This document shows, one piece after another, positions 55,870 to 64,000 of a stretch of DNA of 64,000 bases. Each line of letters opens with the position of its first letter. Positions within the stretch are counted from its first letter, which is position 1. Source of the DNA: Streptococcus infantis (GTDB lineage Bacteria; Bacillota; Bacilli; Lactobacillales; Streptococcaceae); NCBI RefSeq assembly GCF_000960085.1, contig NZ_JYGT01000006.1, forward strand, positions 60,888 through 124,887, given 5' to 3'. The translations under genes and the position numbers were made by a program. The notes under the pieces are model-generated. The model searched no databases. It worked only from the letters and a program-made list of their open reading frames with translations, and was not told the origin of the DNA.

Positions 55870-57610
55870 CTTGTTCTACTTGTAGATTGAGTTCTTCTAG
55901 TTGTTTAAGAGCTACTGTTGATGGCGCTTGTGTCATTGGATCTGTCGCCTTGTTGTTCTTAGGAAAGGCAATGACTTCACGGATGTTATCTTCCCCTGCT
56001 AGGAGCATGACAAAGCGGTCAAGTCCAATAGCCAAACCACCGTGTGGTGGGAATCCATAGTCCATAGCTTCCAAAAGGAAGCCAAACTGGTCATTGGCTT
56101 CTTCTGCTGAGAAGCCAAGAGCTTTGAACATACGTTCTTGGAGTTCTTTTTGGTTAATACGAAGGCTACCACCACCAAGTTCATAACCGTTCAAGACGAT
56201 GTCGTAGGCAATGGCACGAACCTTAGCCAAATCACCTTCAAGCTCATGAGCAGTGTCTGCTTGAGGAAGAGTGAATGGATGGTGGGCACTCATATAACGA
56301 CCTTCTTCCTCAGACCATTCAAACATTGGCCAGTCAACAACCCAAAGGAAGTTAAACTTATCGTTATCAATCAAGCCTAGTTCCTTCGCAATACGTCCAC
56401 GAAGGGCACCAAGAGTTGCATTAGCTACTTCAAGCGTATCTGCTACAAAGAGAACCAAATCCTTATCTTCAAGACCAAGCGCTGCTGTCAAGTTTGATTG
56501 AATGCCAGTCAAGAACTTAGCAACTGGACCATTTAATTCACCGTCAACAACCTTGACCCAAGCAAGACCTTTGGCCCCATACTGCTTGGCTACTTCTGTC
56601 ATCTTGTCGATGTCTTTACGTGAGTAGTTATCTGCAGCACCTTTGACGACGATGGCTTTAACCGCAGGAGCTTCTGAGAAGACTTTGAAGTCTACACCCT
56701 TGACAAGATCTGTCAAGTCTTGAAGCAACATGTCAAAACGAGTGTCAGGTTTATCAGAACCATAAAGAGCCATGGCATCATCGTACTTCATCCGTGGGAA
56801 AGGAAGCGTCACTTCAATCCCCTTGGTTTCTTTCATGACGCGCGCAATCAAGCCTTCTGTAATGTCTTGAATTTCTTGCTCAGTCAGGAATGACGTTTCC
56901 AAGTCGACCTGAGTAAACTCTGGCTGACGGTCACCACGCAAGTCTTCATCGCGGAAACATTTGACGATTTGGTAGTAACGGTCAAATCCAGCATTCATCA
57001 ACAACTGTTTTGTAATCTGCGGACTTTGAGGAAGTGCGTAAAAATGCCCTTTATTGACACGAGATGGCACCAAATAGTCACGCGCCCCTTCTGGTGTTGA
57101 CTTAGAAAGGAATGGTGTTTCCACATCGATAAATTCCAACTCATCCAAGTAGTTACGGATAGAATGCGTTACCTTGGCACGAAGTTTAAGATTTTCCAAC
57201 ATTTCTGGACGACGAAGGTCAAGGTAACGGTAACGTAGACGCGTATCATCGTTTGCTTCAATGCCATCCTTGATTTCAAATGGTGTTGTTTTGGCTGTAT
57301 TAAGAACAGTAAGAGCCGTTACATTCAGTTCAACCGCTCCAGTCGCCAATTTATCATTGGCCTGCTCACGTGCTGCAACTTGTCCAGTCACCTCGATGAC
57401 AAATTCACTACGAAGGCTTTCAGCTGTTGCCATCACCTCTGCTGATACTTTTTCAGGATTGATGACCAATTGCATGATTCCTTCACGGTCACGAAGGTCG
57501 ATAAAGATCAAACCACCAAGGTCACGACGACGAGCAACCCAGCCTTTCAAGGTAATTTCTTGTCCGATGTGCTCCTCACGAACACGACCAGCATACATAC
57601 TACGTTTCAT
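55847..57610 (-). CDS. aspS: Aspartyl-tRNA synthetase
   Basis: 587 residues of class II. An N-terminal OB-fold anticodon domain ([26 protein letters not shown]), motif 2 [18 protein letters not shown], the bacterial GAD insertion (about 280-420) and motif 3 [16 protein letters not shown]. An extended -10 (TGGTAAAAT) lies about 30 bases upstream. No T-box seen. Confidence 0.98.
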   Translation of the reverse strand: MKRSMYAGRVREEHIGQEITLKGWVARRRDLGGLIFIDLRDREGIMQLVINPEKVSAEVMATAESLRSEFVIEVTGQVAAREQANDKLATGAVELNVTALTVLNTAKTTPFEIKDGIEANDDTRLRYRYLDLRRPEMLENLKLRAKVTHSIRNYLDELEFIDVETPFLSKSTPEGARDYLVPSRVNKGHFYALPQSPQITKQLLMNAGFDRYYQIVKCFRDEDLRGDRQPEFTQVDLETSFLTEQEIQDITEGLIARVMKETKGIEVTLPFPRMKYDDAMALYGSDKPDTRFDMLLQDLTDLVKGVDFKVFSEAPAVKAIVVKGAADNYSRKDIDKMTEVAKQYGAKGLAWVKVVDGELNGPVAKFLTGIQSNLTAALGLEDKDLVLFVADTLEVANATLGALRGRIAKELGLIDNDKFNFLWVVDWPMFEWSEEEGRYMSAHHPFTLPQADTAHELEGDLAKVRAIAYDIVLNGYELGGGSLRINQKELQERMFKALGFSAEEANDQFGFLLEAMDYGFPPHGGLAIGLDRFVMLLAGEDNIREVIAFPKNNKATDPMTQAPSTVALKQLEELNLQVEQDETNETN

Positions 57611-57710
57611 GTTTTCTCTCCTATTTTATTCTGTTACTATTTTACCATAAAAGCGCAGGCTCTTCATGAAAATCATCAGAAAAGTTGAGAGAATCCTCTC
57701 ATAAATGAAA

Positions 57711-57738
57711 AAATCCAGCAAAGTTATTCGCTGGATTT
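57711..57738 (-). terminator. Terminator of the XRE/CPBP operon
   Basis: AAATCCAGC / GCTGGATTT stem followed on the minus strand by TTTTTTC. Confidence 0.85.
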
Positions 57739-57747
57739 AGTATTTCT

Positions 57748-57963
57748 TTATTTTTTACGCTTTTCAGCAATCTCTTCTGTCTTCTTTGGTAGGACAATTT
57801 CTGTCACATAAGCCGTCGCAAATCGCATAATACCTGCGATTGGTGCGAAGATTACTGCTAGATAATTATAAAAGAAATCCCCTTTTAAAGCATAGGCAAG
57901 CACTCCAATGATAAAGAAGAGAACGACTGCCTGAATCACTGCTAATAATATCACTCGTTTCAT
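57748..57963 (-). CDS. Small membrane protein, last gene of the XRE operon
   Basis: 71 residues, two hydrophobic segments (about 5-25 and 33-50) and a charged Lys/Glu tail (LPKKTEEIAEKRKK). 18 bases after the CPBP gene. No family recognised. Confidence 0.75.
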   Translation of the reverse strand: MKRVILLAVIQAVVLFFIIGVLAYALKGDFFYNYLAVIFAPIAGIMRFATAYVTEIVLPKKTEEIAEKRKK

Positions 57964-57981
57964 GACTTCCTCCTGAGTCTA

Positions 57982-58623
57982 TTATAGCATGACTATCATT
58001 AAAAATGCGATTAAATTATTCAAAGCATGTAGGGCTATACTATAAGCTAGACCACCTTTGCTGATATAAGCTAAGCCCAAGCTAAAGCCAAGTGAAGCAT
58101 AAACTAGGAATTGTTGTGGAGTGCCAGGGAAATGAACGAGAGCAAAAATGATACTACTTACAAGAAGAAAGAGAACTGTTTGCTTGACATTATCCTGTTG
58201 AGGGAAGACATAGCGAGCTAGCATACCTCTAAAGGTTAATTCTTCTGTCAGGGGTGCAAAGACAACCACCATAAAGAAAGAGAAGAGAGGTTGATTATGA
58301 GTCAATTCTTCTACCAACTGTTGATTGACTGACGGATCATTTGGTAAAAAGTTTTCTGCAACAATGACAAGGGCCCATACCAAGGCAGGCAACCAGATGT
58401 ATTTGTTGAGGGCTGTTTTTTCAATCGTAACGGTTCCTGTCTTATACCACTTGTAGGTAACAAAGGTAAAAATTCCTGCCAATAAGACATATACCGGGAC
58501 AAAAACGTAGTCAGGTGCTCCCAACTTCATCGCTGCCACACCTACACCCTGAATAAAACTATAAATCATAATAAAGGATAAGAAAGTAAGACTATACCAG
58601 CCAATATTTTTAAGTGTTTTCAT
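57982..58623 (-). CDS. CPBP-family intramembrane metalloprotease
   Basis: 213 residues, six or more helices. CPBP (Abi/CAAX-like) motifs in order: TEELTFRGMLARY (EExxxR, about 128), FALVHFPGTP (FxxxH) and ALHALNNLIAF (HxxxN). In streptococci such proteins process peptides or give bacteriocin self-immunity. Which applies here is unknown. Part of a tight six-gene operon with an XRE regulator. Confidence 0.88.
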   Translation of the reverse strand: MKTLKNIGWYSLTFLSFIMIYSFIQGVGVAAMKLGAPDYVFVPVYVLLAGIFTFVTYKWYKTGTVTIEKTALNKYIWLPALVWALVIVAENFLPNDPSVNQQLVEELTHNQPLFSFFMVVVFAPLTEELTFRGMLARYVFPQQDNVKQTVLFLLVSSIIFALVHFPGTPQQFLVYASLGFSLGLAYISKGGLAYSIALHALNNLIAFLMIVML

Positions 58624-58632
58624 AAGATTCTC

Positions 58633-59334
58633 CTATTTGAAATAACGTTTTGTTTTTCGCAACTGTGCAACATTCGTGTACAAATGGATGACAACTGCCA
58701 CCAGCAGAGCAACCAACTGTACTTGTCCTAATACCATAGATAGAACTACTAAAACAATATAGATACCTGGTATGATGAGCTGATTGACCTTGAACAAGAT
58801 CAAGTAAGCTTCTTCCATCTCAGCCTGTTTTTCTCCCTCATCATAAGTATCGAGGTATTCCAAAACTTCCTTGGGTGTGGCCATAACAGAAAGTTTATAG
58901 TTACGAATCTTGCTAGTGATTTTTAGGCAGTAAACACCCGACCAAATACTTACAACTATCAAAAGTAAGGATGTTGCTGATATGCCGAATCTTCCTAAGT
59001 CTAAAAGCATACAGAATAGCATACTAATTTGGGAAACATTCCAAGCTACTGTAGCATAATCTAAGAAGCGATACGTAGCAAGGTAGTCTTGCTCATTTCC
59101 TTCATCCTCTTCTTCTCGTTGATAATTCTGATAAGCCTGATGACTTTTTCTAGTGAAATAAAATGTTAGGATTGCCGTAATCAGCCCTAGACCAAAAAAG
59201 ATTGAGAACAAGACAGGGATTACTTGCTCTTGACTAATACCTAAAGGTTTAACTCCAAGAGCTCCGGCAAGTATTCCTAATAAAGCTCCTATAATAAAAA
59301 GTTTCAGTGCAAAAATTATGTGATTCTTTTCCAT
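58633..59334 (-). CDS. Membrane protein (DUF3169-like)
   Basis: 233 residues. Six hydrophobic segments with a charged loop (REEEDEGNEQDY) after the second and another (TPKEVLEYLDTYDEGEKQAEMEEAY) before the fifth. Resembles DUF3169 proteins of Firmicutes from memory; those often sit behind an XRE regulator, as here. Function unknown. Confidence 0.75.
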   Translation of the reverse strand: MEKNHIIFALKLFIIGALLGILAGALGVKPLGISQEQVIPVLFSIFFGLGLITAILTFYFTRKSHQAYQNYQREEEDEGNEQDYLATYRFLDYATVAWNVSQISMLFCMLLDLGRFGISATSLLLIVVSIWSGVYCLKITSKIRNYKLSVMATPKEVLEYLDTYDEGEKQAEMEEAYLILFKVNQLIIPGIYIVLVVLSMVLGQVQLVALLVAVVIHLYTNVAQLRKTKRYFK

Positions 59335-59348
59335 ATTTTAACCTCTTT

Positions 59349-59699
59349 CTAAAACAAGCCAGACAACCATTGACCAAAGGATTTCCCCGATTCAAAAATA
59401 GCTGTCAAACCTTCTGCTCCAAGCGACACCAAAAGCAAACAAACAACAAGTAAGAGAATAGCTTGGTTTCTTGCTTTCTTCGCTCCATCTCCCAAGGGCT
59501 CATTCCCAAGCCAACCTGCTAGATAAGCATAGAGAGTCACGGTTATAATCCCAATCTCCGTCGAAGAGAGAAACAAGAAGACTGTCACCAAACGAACAAT
59601 GTTGGCTTGAATGTTAAAATAGTTTCCTAAACCTGCACAAACACCGGCAAGTTCTTTGTTCTCAGTATCGACTTGAAAACCTGCTAAAAACTCTTTCAT
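59349..59699 (-). CDS. PspC-domain membrane protein
   Basis: 116 residues. PspC domain at about 10-65 (NKELAGVCAGLGNYFNIQANIVRLVTVFLF) plus an extra C-terminal helix (about 75-100). Envelope-stress association is presumed from the domain. Overlaps the preceding small gene by 4 bases. Confidence 0.86.
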   Translation of the reverse strand: MKEFLAGFQVDTENKELAGVCAGLGNYFNIQANIVRLVTVFLFLSSTEIGIITVTLYAYLAGWLGNEPLGDGAKKARNQAILLLVVCLLLVSLGAEGLTAIFESGKSFGQWLSGLF

Positions 59700-59902
59700 A
59701 ACTTTTCTCCTTTTACGAGTTCTTTAAACTTTATTTTTTTCTCTACCCATCTAAAGACTAATAGTAGCACTATATTATTCCAGAAGAGGTACTTGCCTTC
59801 TACGATGGTAAACCAACCAAATAGGCTTCCAATCATAGCCAAAAGATTTACGATAAACACAACTATAGATAGATAATAAATCACTTTATACTTGTTCATC
59901 AC
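59696..59902 (-). CDS. Small two-helix membrane protein
   Basis: 68 residues with two hydrophobic segments (about 9-30 and 38-52) and a Lys-rich tail (VEKKIKFKELVKGEKL). Overlaps both the XRE gene and the PspC gene by 4 bases (ATGA). No family recognised. Confidence 0.75.
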   Translation of the reverse strand: MMNKYKVIYYLSIVVFIVNLLAMIGSLFGWFTIVEGKYLFWNNIVLLLVFRWVEKKIKFKELVKGEKL

Positions 59903-60102
59903 TCATCCTCCTCTAAGCGAAAGACTGACTCGACTGGCTCATGGAATATCTGAGCAATCTTCAGGGCAATGACGATGGATGGCGTGTACTCATCCCGCTC
60001 AAGCAAGCTGATAGTTTGCCTGGACACGCCAGCTAGTTTGGCCAGCTCTGTTTGATTCAGGCCATCGCGAGCCCGAAGCTCTTTTAGACGATTTTTTAGC
60101 AT
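59899..60102 (-). CDS. XRE-family regulator heading a membrane-protein operon
   Basis: 67 residues, just a Cro/C1-type helix-turn-helix: LKELRARDGLNQTELAKLAGVSRQTISLLERDEYTPSIVIALKIAQ. This short form resembles the YozG-like regulators that precede DUF3169/DUF2178-type membrane genes. First gene of the operon; the promoter has a 9-bp inverted repeat over the -35, fitting autorepression. Confidence 0.9.
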   Translation of the reverse strand: MLKNRLKELRARDGLNQTELAKLAGVSRQTISLLERDEYTPSIVIALKIAQIFHEPVESVFRLEEDE

Positions 60103-60137
60103 GTCTTTTTTCTCCTTTGTTCTTTATCTTGATTTTA

Positions 60138-60182
60138 TTGTAACACATCTTTTTATTTTTGACAAGTATTTTTGTCAAAAAG
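60138..60182 (-). promoter_or_regulatory. XRE operon promoter and autoregulatory operator
   Basis: Minus strand -35 TTGTCA (60161-60166), 17 bp, -10 TACAAT (60138-60143). The perfect inverted repeat TTTTTGACA-N8-TGTCAAAAA (60157-60165 with 60174-60182) overlaps the -35. Confidence 0.8.
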
Positions 60183-60213
60183 TTTAAGATTTTTGTCATT
60201 TTGCAAAATAAAA

Positions 60214-60239
60214 AGGTCAGGATTGTACTCCTGACCTTG
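60214..60239 (-). terminator. Terminator of the YfhO-like gene
   Basis: AAGGTCAGGA / TCCTGACCTT then TTTATTTT on the minus strand. Confidence 0.88.
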
Positions 60240-60262
60240 TTTTTAGCTTAGCTTGAAGAAAA

Positions 60263-63220
60263 TCATCCTTCCTCAGTTTTTTTATCTTGAGAGGTAAGCT
60301 TAGCTTTCTTTTGATTATATTTTCTATCTATGTATAAGATTGTGATACTTATCAAGCTTAGTATGAGTCCAAGCAAAGTACCTTTTTGTGAGAATACAAA
60401 TTCAACTTTATGTTGCCCAGAAGTAATCGGGAAGGACAAGAGACTATTCCAAGTTTTTGATGTCGGAACATCTTTTCCATCCACTTTTACTTTCCAACCA
60501 GCACTATAGGGAATCGAAGTCAGCATAAACTGACTATCATCGGTGATATCAACTGATCCAACGATATGAGTATTTGAAAACTTCTCAACTTGTAAACCTT
60601 GAGCTTTTCTCTTTTCTAGAACTTTCTGGATTTGATCAACGTCTAAACGATAAAGCCCTACATGCGAGATGTCTACCTTATCTGATCTAAAGCGAAACTC
60701 TAAGACAGATTCTTTTCCTGCTGAATTATCAGCAATCTGCCACAGTTGACGTTGCATATTTTTCTTGGAATGAGTAAACCATTGCCCATTTAATAAGATT
60801 GAATAATCAGTCTCATAGTTGAGAGAATCGGGCGCAAAGAAGTAATAGGTCAAGTCCGTTTGAGGAGTAATGCGATAACGAACAATTGCTTCCTTACTGG
60901 AATCTTCACGCTTATAGATCGCCGTACCCTTTTCTTTATTGACATCTTCTGCCACTAGATTTTCAGTTTCAATTGCACCAAAAGCTAGGGGCTTGAAGTA
61001 ATCAACGTAATTCTCCTGGCCTTTTTTAATACCCTCCATAGAGTTGAGAATCTTATTTTGGTTTTTTACAGCGTCATTGAAATCAAGTTCAGTATTTCGA
61101 ACCAACTCATTTACCCCAAAAGCAATCGGGAATGAATTCGGATTTTTATAAACTAGATAGCGTTCATCTTCATAGACTTTTTCAGTGAAGTAACGATTCA
61201 TATCAAAACGACTGGCAAAACGGTAAAAGTACATTCTATCAGGATGGCTGTCTCTCTCCTTTTGATCGATATCTTTAATATCCATGTAATAGCGAATTCC
61301 ATATAAAGCATCAGTCAGAGGAGTTCCATTCTCATATTCAGTTGCTTCATTGATCCCTTGATCACCCATATAAGCAAAGTGATTCATAGTAGATCTCTCC
61401 AAACTCGAACTAAAAGCACTCAAACCTGGATAGCCTATAAGAGATGGCGCTGTGCGAGAATAGGCAAAGGTCGTCGCAATTCGATAGAAAGGCTGATCTG
61501 CATTTTCTTGGATGTTATCCGTCACACGTTTAACAGAGACTGTCCCATCCACAAATCTATCAACATTTGCATAACTAAAGGTCACTTGCGATAGATAAGC
61601 ATTGTAACCTAGCTCAAATATTGTCAGAGTTGATAACAAGACAAGAGCTAAACGAATCATTCGCGGACGTAATAAGGCCAGCACAGCTAAGTAAATAAGT
61701 AGAGTTAAGACTACACGAGTAAAGAGATAACCTGTTTGTAACAATAAAACCAATACCACCACAAATCCAGTCGCAATCACCAATACCCTTTCCTTTTCTT
61801 TCTGAGACTTGGTAGAGCGTTTCCGGTATAGATAAAATCCTGCAGCTGTAGCTATTACAACCAATATCACAAATTCAATAAAATGGCCATTGATAAACTG
61901 AGTTAGAGCTTCAGGTTGTTTCTTTGGTAGATAGGTAAAGTCTTTGGTGTAGAGGTAGATTGCTGACAAGACTAGGGCTACAACTGAGAGCAATTTTCCC
62001 CGGCGCGAGATTTTAAATTTCTCTTTTAATGCTTGATAGGATAGCAGCAGCATAAAGAAAGAGAATAGCCATGAAAAACGGAAAAAGAATCCAGCAGGGT
62101 TTTGTCCCATATGCCAAATCTTACTGACAAATTCATTTACAAAGGAGGTAAAGAAGATCAGAGTAACCACTCCAGCAGCCCATCTTCTTTCTTTGACTAT
62201 CTTTCTTGATACGAAGTACAAGATAAAGCCGATAAATCCGAGAGCACCAATATAGATATTTGGTAGATTTGGTCCAGTTTCCCAACCTGATTGTGCATCA
62301 AAGCCCCCGATAGTTAGTTTGGATAGAATGTCTAAGGGGTTAATCTGAAAAGCCATGGAAAATGTCATGGCTCCTCCTGCTTGTCCCTTACTTTCAAGCA
62401 AGTTGAAAAATACGGGAACTAATAATATTGAGGCTGTCGCAACCCCTAGTATAGAGTAGAGAAAGACATCCCATAAGGGTTGGAGGTAATATTTTAGTCT
62501 TACTTTCCATGTCCCATCGATAGAAAGACGTGGTGAAAGATAATAGCAGGCATACAAAATCACAAATAGAGAAATCATATAACCCATATAAAATTGAAGA
62601 AAAACCGTTAAACCTAGTACAAAGGCATAGGGATAGGCCGCTTCACCATCTAATAACTGCTCTAAATATAGGATGACGAGAGGAAGCATAAACATGGCAT
62701 CATAAAAGATAACATTCATTTGGTAGGATACCAACATTCCCGACAGGGCATAAGCTGTCGCAAACAAGGGAACCATCCATCTTTTTGACTCTGCACTCTT
62801 ATAACGTTTTATCAAGAGGTGCGCGAAAGCCAATCCAAAGGCTCCATATCTGAGCCAGATAGTTAGAAAAACAGACAACCCTATATATTTTAAAGGCAGA
62901 AGAACGTAAATAATATTGAAGGGGCTCATTAAGTAATACCCCAATACTCCACTCATATCTCCACCGATAGATTTGGTAAAAGAGTATGTCAGACTGCTTA
63001 AATCACCAGATAGAATGGCATTCTTTAGCAATACATAAAAACTAATATACTGCTGATCAAAGACAATGGTCATTAAACTTTTATTTCCAAAAGGATAACT
63101 CCCCATGAAAAACCATACCACCAGCATGATTGTCATCGGTAGTAAGGCACTGCTAACATAAAGGACTCCCTTAGGATATTTTTTCTTCAATTCCTGCCAA
63201 TATATCAACCAATTTTTCAT
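60263..63220 (-). CDS. YfhO-family polytopic membrane protein
   Basis: 985 residues from the ATG at 63220 (MKNWLIYWQELKKKYP) with GAGGAG nine bases upstream. About a dozen helices in the first 550 residues, a large extracellular domain (about 560-940) and a final helix near 955-972. YfhO proteins have a GT-C-like layout and are linked to glycosylation of lipoteichoic acid or other wall polymers. The early YPFGNKSLMTIVFDQQYISFY loop is typical. Substrate unknown. Confidence 0.88.
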   Translation of the reverse strand: MKNWLIYWQELKKKYPKGVLYVSSALLPMTIMLVVWFFMGSYPFGNKSLMTIVFDQQYISFYVLLKNAILSGDLSSLTYSFTKSIGGDMSGVLGYYLMSPFNIIYVLLPLKYIGLSVFLTIWLRYGAFGLAFAHLLIKRYKSAESKRWMVPLFATAYALSGMLVSYQMNVIFYDAMFMLPLVILYLEQLLDGEAAYPYAFVLGLTVFLQFYMGYMISLFVILYACYYLSPRLSIDGTWKVRLKYYLQPLWDVFLYSILGVATASILLVPVFFNLLESKGQAGGAMTFSMAFQINPLDILSKLTIGGFDAQSGWETGPNLPNIYIGALGFIGFILYFVSRKIVKERRWAAGVVTLIFFTSFVNEFVSKIWHMGQNPAGFFFRFSWLFSFFMLLLSYQALKEKFKISRRGKLLSVVALVLSAIYLYTKDFTYLPKKQPEALTQFINGHFIEFVILVVIATAAGFYLYRKRSTKSQKEKERVLVIATGFVVVLVLLLQTGYLFTRVVLTLLIYLAVLALLRPRMIRLALVLLSTLTIFELGYNAYLSQVTFSYANVDRFVDGTVSVKRVTDNIQENADQPFYRIATTFAYSRTAPSLIGYPGLSAFSSSLERSTMNHFAYMGDQGINEATEYENGTPLTDALYGIRYYMDIKDIDQKERDSHPDRMYFYRFASRFDMNRYFTEKVYEDERYLVYKNPNSFPIAFGVNELVRNTELDFNDAVKNQNKILNSMEGIKKGQENYVDYFKPLAFGAIETENLVAEDVNKEKGTAIYKREDSSKEAIVRYRITPQTDLTYYFFAPDSLNYETDYSILLNGQWFTHSKKNMQRQLWQIADNSAGKESVLEFRFRSDKVDISHVGLYRLDVDQIQKVLEKRKAQGLQVEKFSNTHIVGSVDITDDSQFMLTSIPYSAGWKVKVDGKDVPTSKTWNSLLSFPITSGQHKVEFVFSQKGTLLGLILSLISITILYIDRKYNQKKAKLTSQDKKTEEG

Positions 63221-63244
63221 TATTGATTTCTCCTCTATGTTTTT

Positions 63245-63291
63245 AGCCAATCTTCTCTTCGCTAGCTGCTATCAATTTCTCAGAATTGGCT
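63245..63291 (-). other. Long-range inverted repeat in the YfhO leader
   Basis: AGCCAAT (63285-63291 on the minus strand) pairs with ATTGGCT (63245-63251), enclosing about 33 bases, 25 bases ahead of the start codon. No U-run. Possible leader structure. Confidence 0.3.
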
Positions 63292-63376
63292 TTATGAGCT
63301 TGTGATAGAAGATATTCTCGCTTTATGGAGCAAGAATAGAATCTTTAATCTACTCCATCATTTTAACATTTAAAAA

Positions 63377-63399
63377 AGGAGAGAGCAATGCTCTCTCCT
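63377..63399 (-). terminator. Terminator of the LPXTG surface protein gene
   Basis: AGGAGAGAGCA / TGCTCTCTCCT followed on the minus strand by TTTTTT. Confidence 0.9.
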
Positions 63400-63421
63400 C
63401 TCTAAAGTAATTTATCTAATA

Positions 63422-64000
63422 TTATTTAGAAAATTTACGTTTCATTACTACAGTACCTGACAAGATTACCACACCTGCCAATACAAGTACTAGGCTTGTA
63501 GCTTCACCAGTAAATGGAAGAGTTGGTCCTTCTTCTGTTGTAGTTGAACGACCTGGTTCTGGAGTTGTAGTTGTTCTACCAGCACCATCTCCGTTTCCTG
63601 GGTTACCTGGAACTTCTGGAGTTGTTGTAGTTGTAGTTGTAGTTGTTCCACCTGAACCATTTCCATCTCCGTTTCCTGGGTTACCTGGAACTTCTGGAGT
63701 TGTTGTAGTTGTAGTTGTTTCGCCTGAACCATTTCCTTGGTTATCTGGAACTTCTGGAGTTGTTGTAGGAGCTTCTGTTGTTGTAGGAGCTTCTGTCGTT
63801 GTAGGAGCTTCTGTTGTTGTAGGAGCTTCTGTTGTTGTAGGAGCTTCTGTCGTTGTAGGAGCTTCTGTCGTTGTAGGAGCTTCTGTTGTTGTAGGAGCTT
63901 CTGTTGTTGTAGGAGCTTCTGTCGTTGTAGGAGCTTCTGTCGTTGTAGGAGCTTCTGTTGTTGTAGGAGCTTCTGTTGTTGTAGGAGCTTCTGTCGTTGT
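63422..64000 (-). CDS. LPXTG cell-wall-anchored surface protein, C-terminal part (truncated by window edge)
   Basis: The last 192 codons are visible. Reading toward the C-terminus: at least 13 APTTTE hexapeptides, then longer Pro/Gly/Asn/Thr blocks (PEVPGNPGNGDG with Thr runs, three related copies), then the sorting signal LPFTGE, a hydrophobic helix (ATSLVLVLAGVVILSGTVV) and a MKRKFSK tail. Sortase A would cleave between T and G and link it to peptidoglycan. The Pro/Thr-rich stretch is probably a wall-spanning stalk and may be glycosylated. The functional head is outside the window. Confidence 0.92.
   Translation of the reverse strand, partial: TTTEAPTTTEAPTTTEAPTTTEAPTTTEAPTTTEAPTTTEAPTTTEAPTTTEAPTTTEAPTTTEAPTTTEAPTTTEAPTTTPEVPDNQGNGSGETTTTTTTPEVPGNPGNGDGNGSGGTTTTTTTTTPEVPGNPGNGDGAGRTTTTPEPGRSTTTEEGPTLPFTGEATSLVLVLAGVVILSGTVVMKRKFSK
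63768..64000 (-). repeat. 18-bp tandem repeats encoding APTTTE, with a 72-bp higher-order period
   Basis: 13 units in the window, continuing past its end. They differ only by ACA or ACG at one Thr codon. In order of coordinate the variant base (plus strand) runs T,C,T,T,C,C,T,T,C,C,T,T,C, so blocks of four units (72 bp) have been duplicated. Confidence 0.95.

Noticed and set aside
63490..63732. Gln/Leu-rich reading frame on the minus strand
   Set aside because: It is the +1 frame of the Thr/Pro-rich stalk of the LPXTG protein; the true frame leads to LPFTGE and a membrane tail.

Overview
The window is chromosomal DNA of a mitis-group Streptococcus. It is AT-rich, has strong AGGAGG ribosome binding sites and extended -10 promoters (TGnTATAAT), and carries a RUP-type repeat between mutL and ruvA. 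Long blocks follow, as I recall it, the Streptococcus pneumoniae gene order: asp23-fakA; tsaE-GNAT-lytR-cinA-recA; spx-ireB-ruvX-DUF1292-folC; pepP-uvrA-corA; tag-ruvA-mutL; malP-malQ/malXCD/malAR-YitT-aspS. The stretch after recA holds a PspC-domain gene instead of the pneumococcal dinF-lytA, so a relative such as S. mitis, S. oralis or S. infantis is more likely than S. pneumoniae. The species is inference.

Layout. 1-2.3 kb: an ABC transporter operon running into a truncated sensor kinase. 2.3-5.3 kb: a lipoprotein, fatty acid kinase FakA, an Asp23 protein and ribosomal protein L28. 5.4-7.5 kb: a LytTR regulator with a LiaF-like membrane partner, then PAP2 and DUF2200 genes. 7.5-12.4 kb: an RcrRPQ-type MarR/heterodimeric ABC exporter operon with three operator-like palindromes and a divergent membrane gene. 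12.6-23 kb: yebC, a MATE exporter, recA, cinA with a competence (cin) box, lytR, tsaE, a purine permease and a HAD phosphatase. 23-30.5 kb: folC, ruvX, ireB and spx, then mgtA behind a complex leader. 30.5-43.5 kb: DNA repair (uvrA, tag, ruvA, mutL), corA, tyrS and rlmA. 43.6-44.9 kb: an AT-rich two-gene accessory cassette. 45-55 kb: the complete maltodextrin locus. 55-60 kb: aspS and a six-gene operon of an XRE regulator and membrane proteins. 60-64 kb: a YfhO-like membrane protein and the C-terminus of a repeat-rich LPXTG surface protein.

The genes work together in modules. MalX captures maltodextrins and MalC/MalD import them (no ATPase gene is present, so one encoded elsewhere must supply the energy). 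MalQ and MalP convert them to glucose and glucose-1-phosphate under MalR control. CinA, RecA, UvrA, RuvA, MutL and Tag serve recombination and repair. MgtA and CorA move divalent cations.

The most interesting points are (i) the mgtA leader, which stacks an M-box riboswitch, a hairpin, a 23-codon upstream ORF with an acidic/proline stretch and two mutually exclusive hairpins; (ii) the cassette pairing a membrane-anchored GAF-like protein with a small protein made of 51-bp tandem repeats; (iii) a four-unit array of about 49 bp upstream of folC whose hairpin stems differ in sequence but keep pairing; (iv) a LytTR operator candidate with 21-bp spacing; and (v) two probably leaderless mRNAs (rlmA and tsaE).
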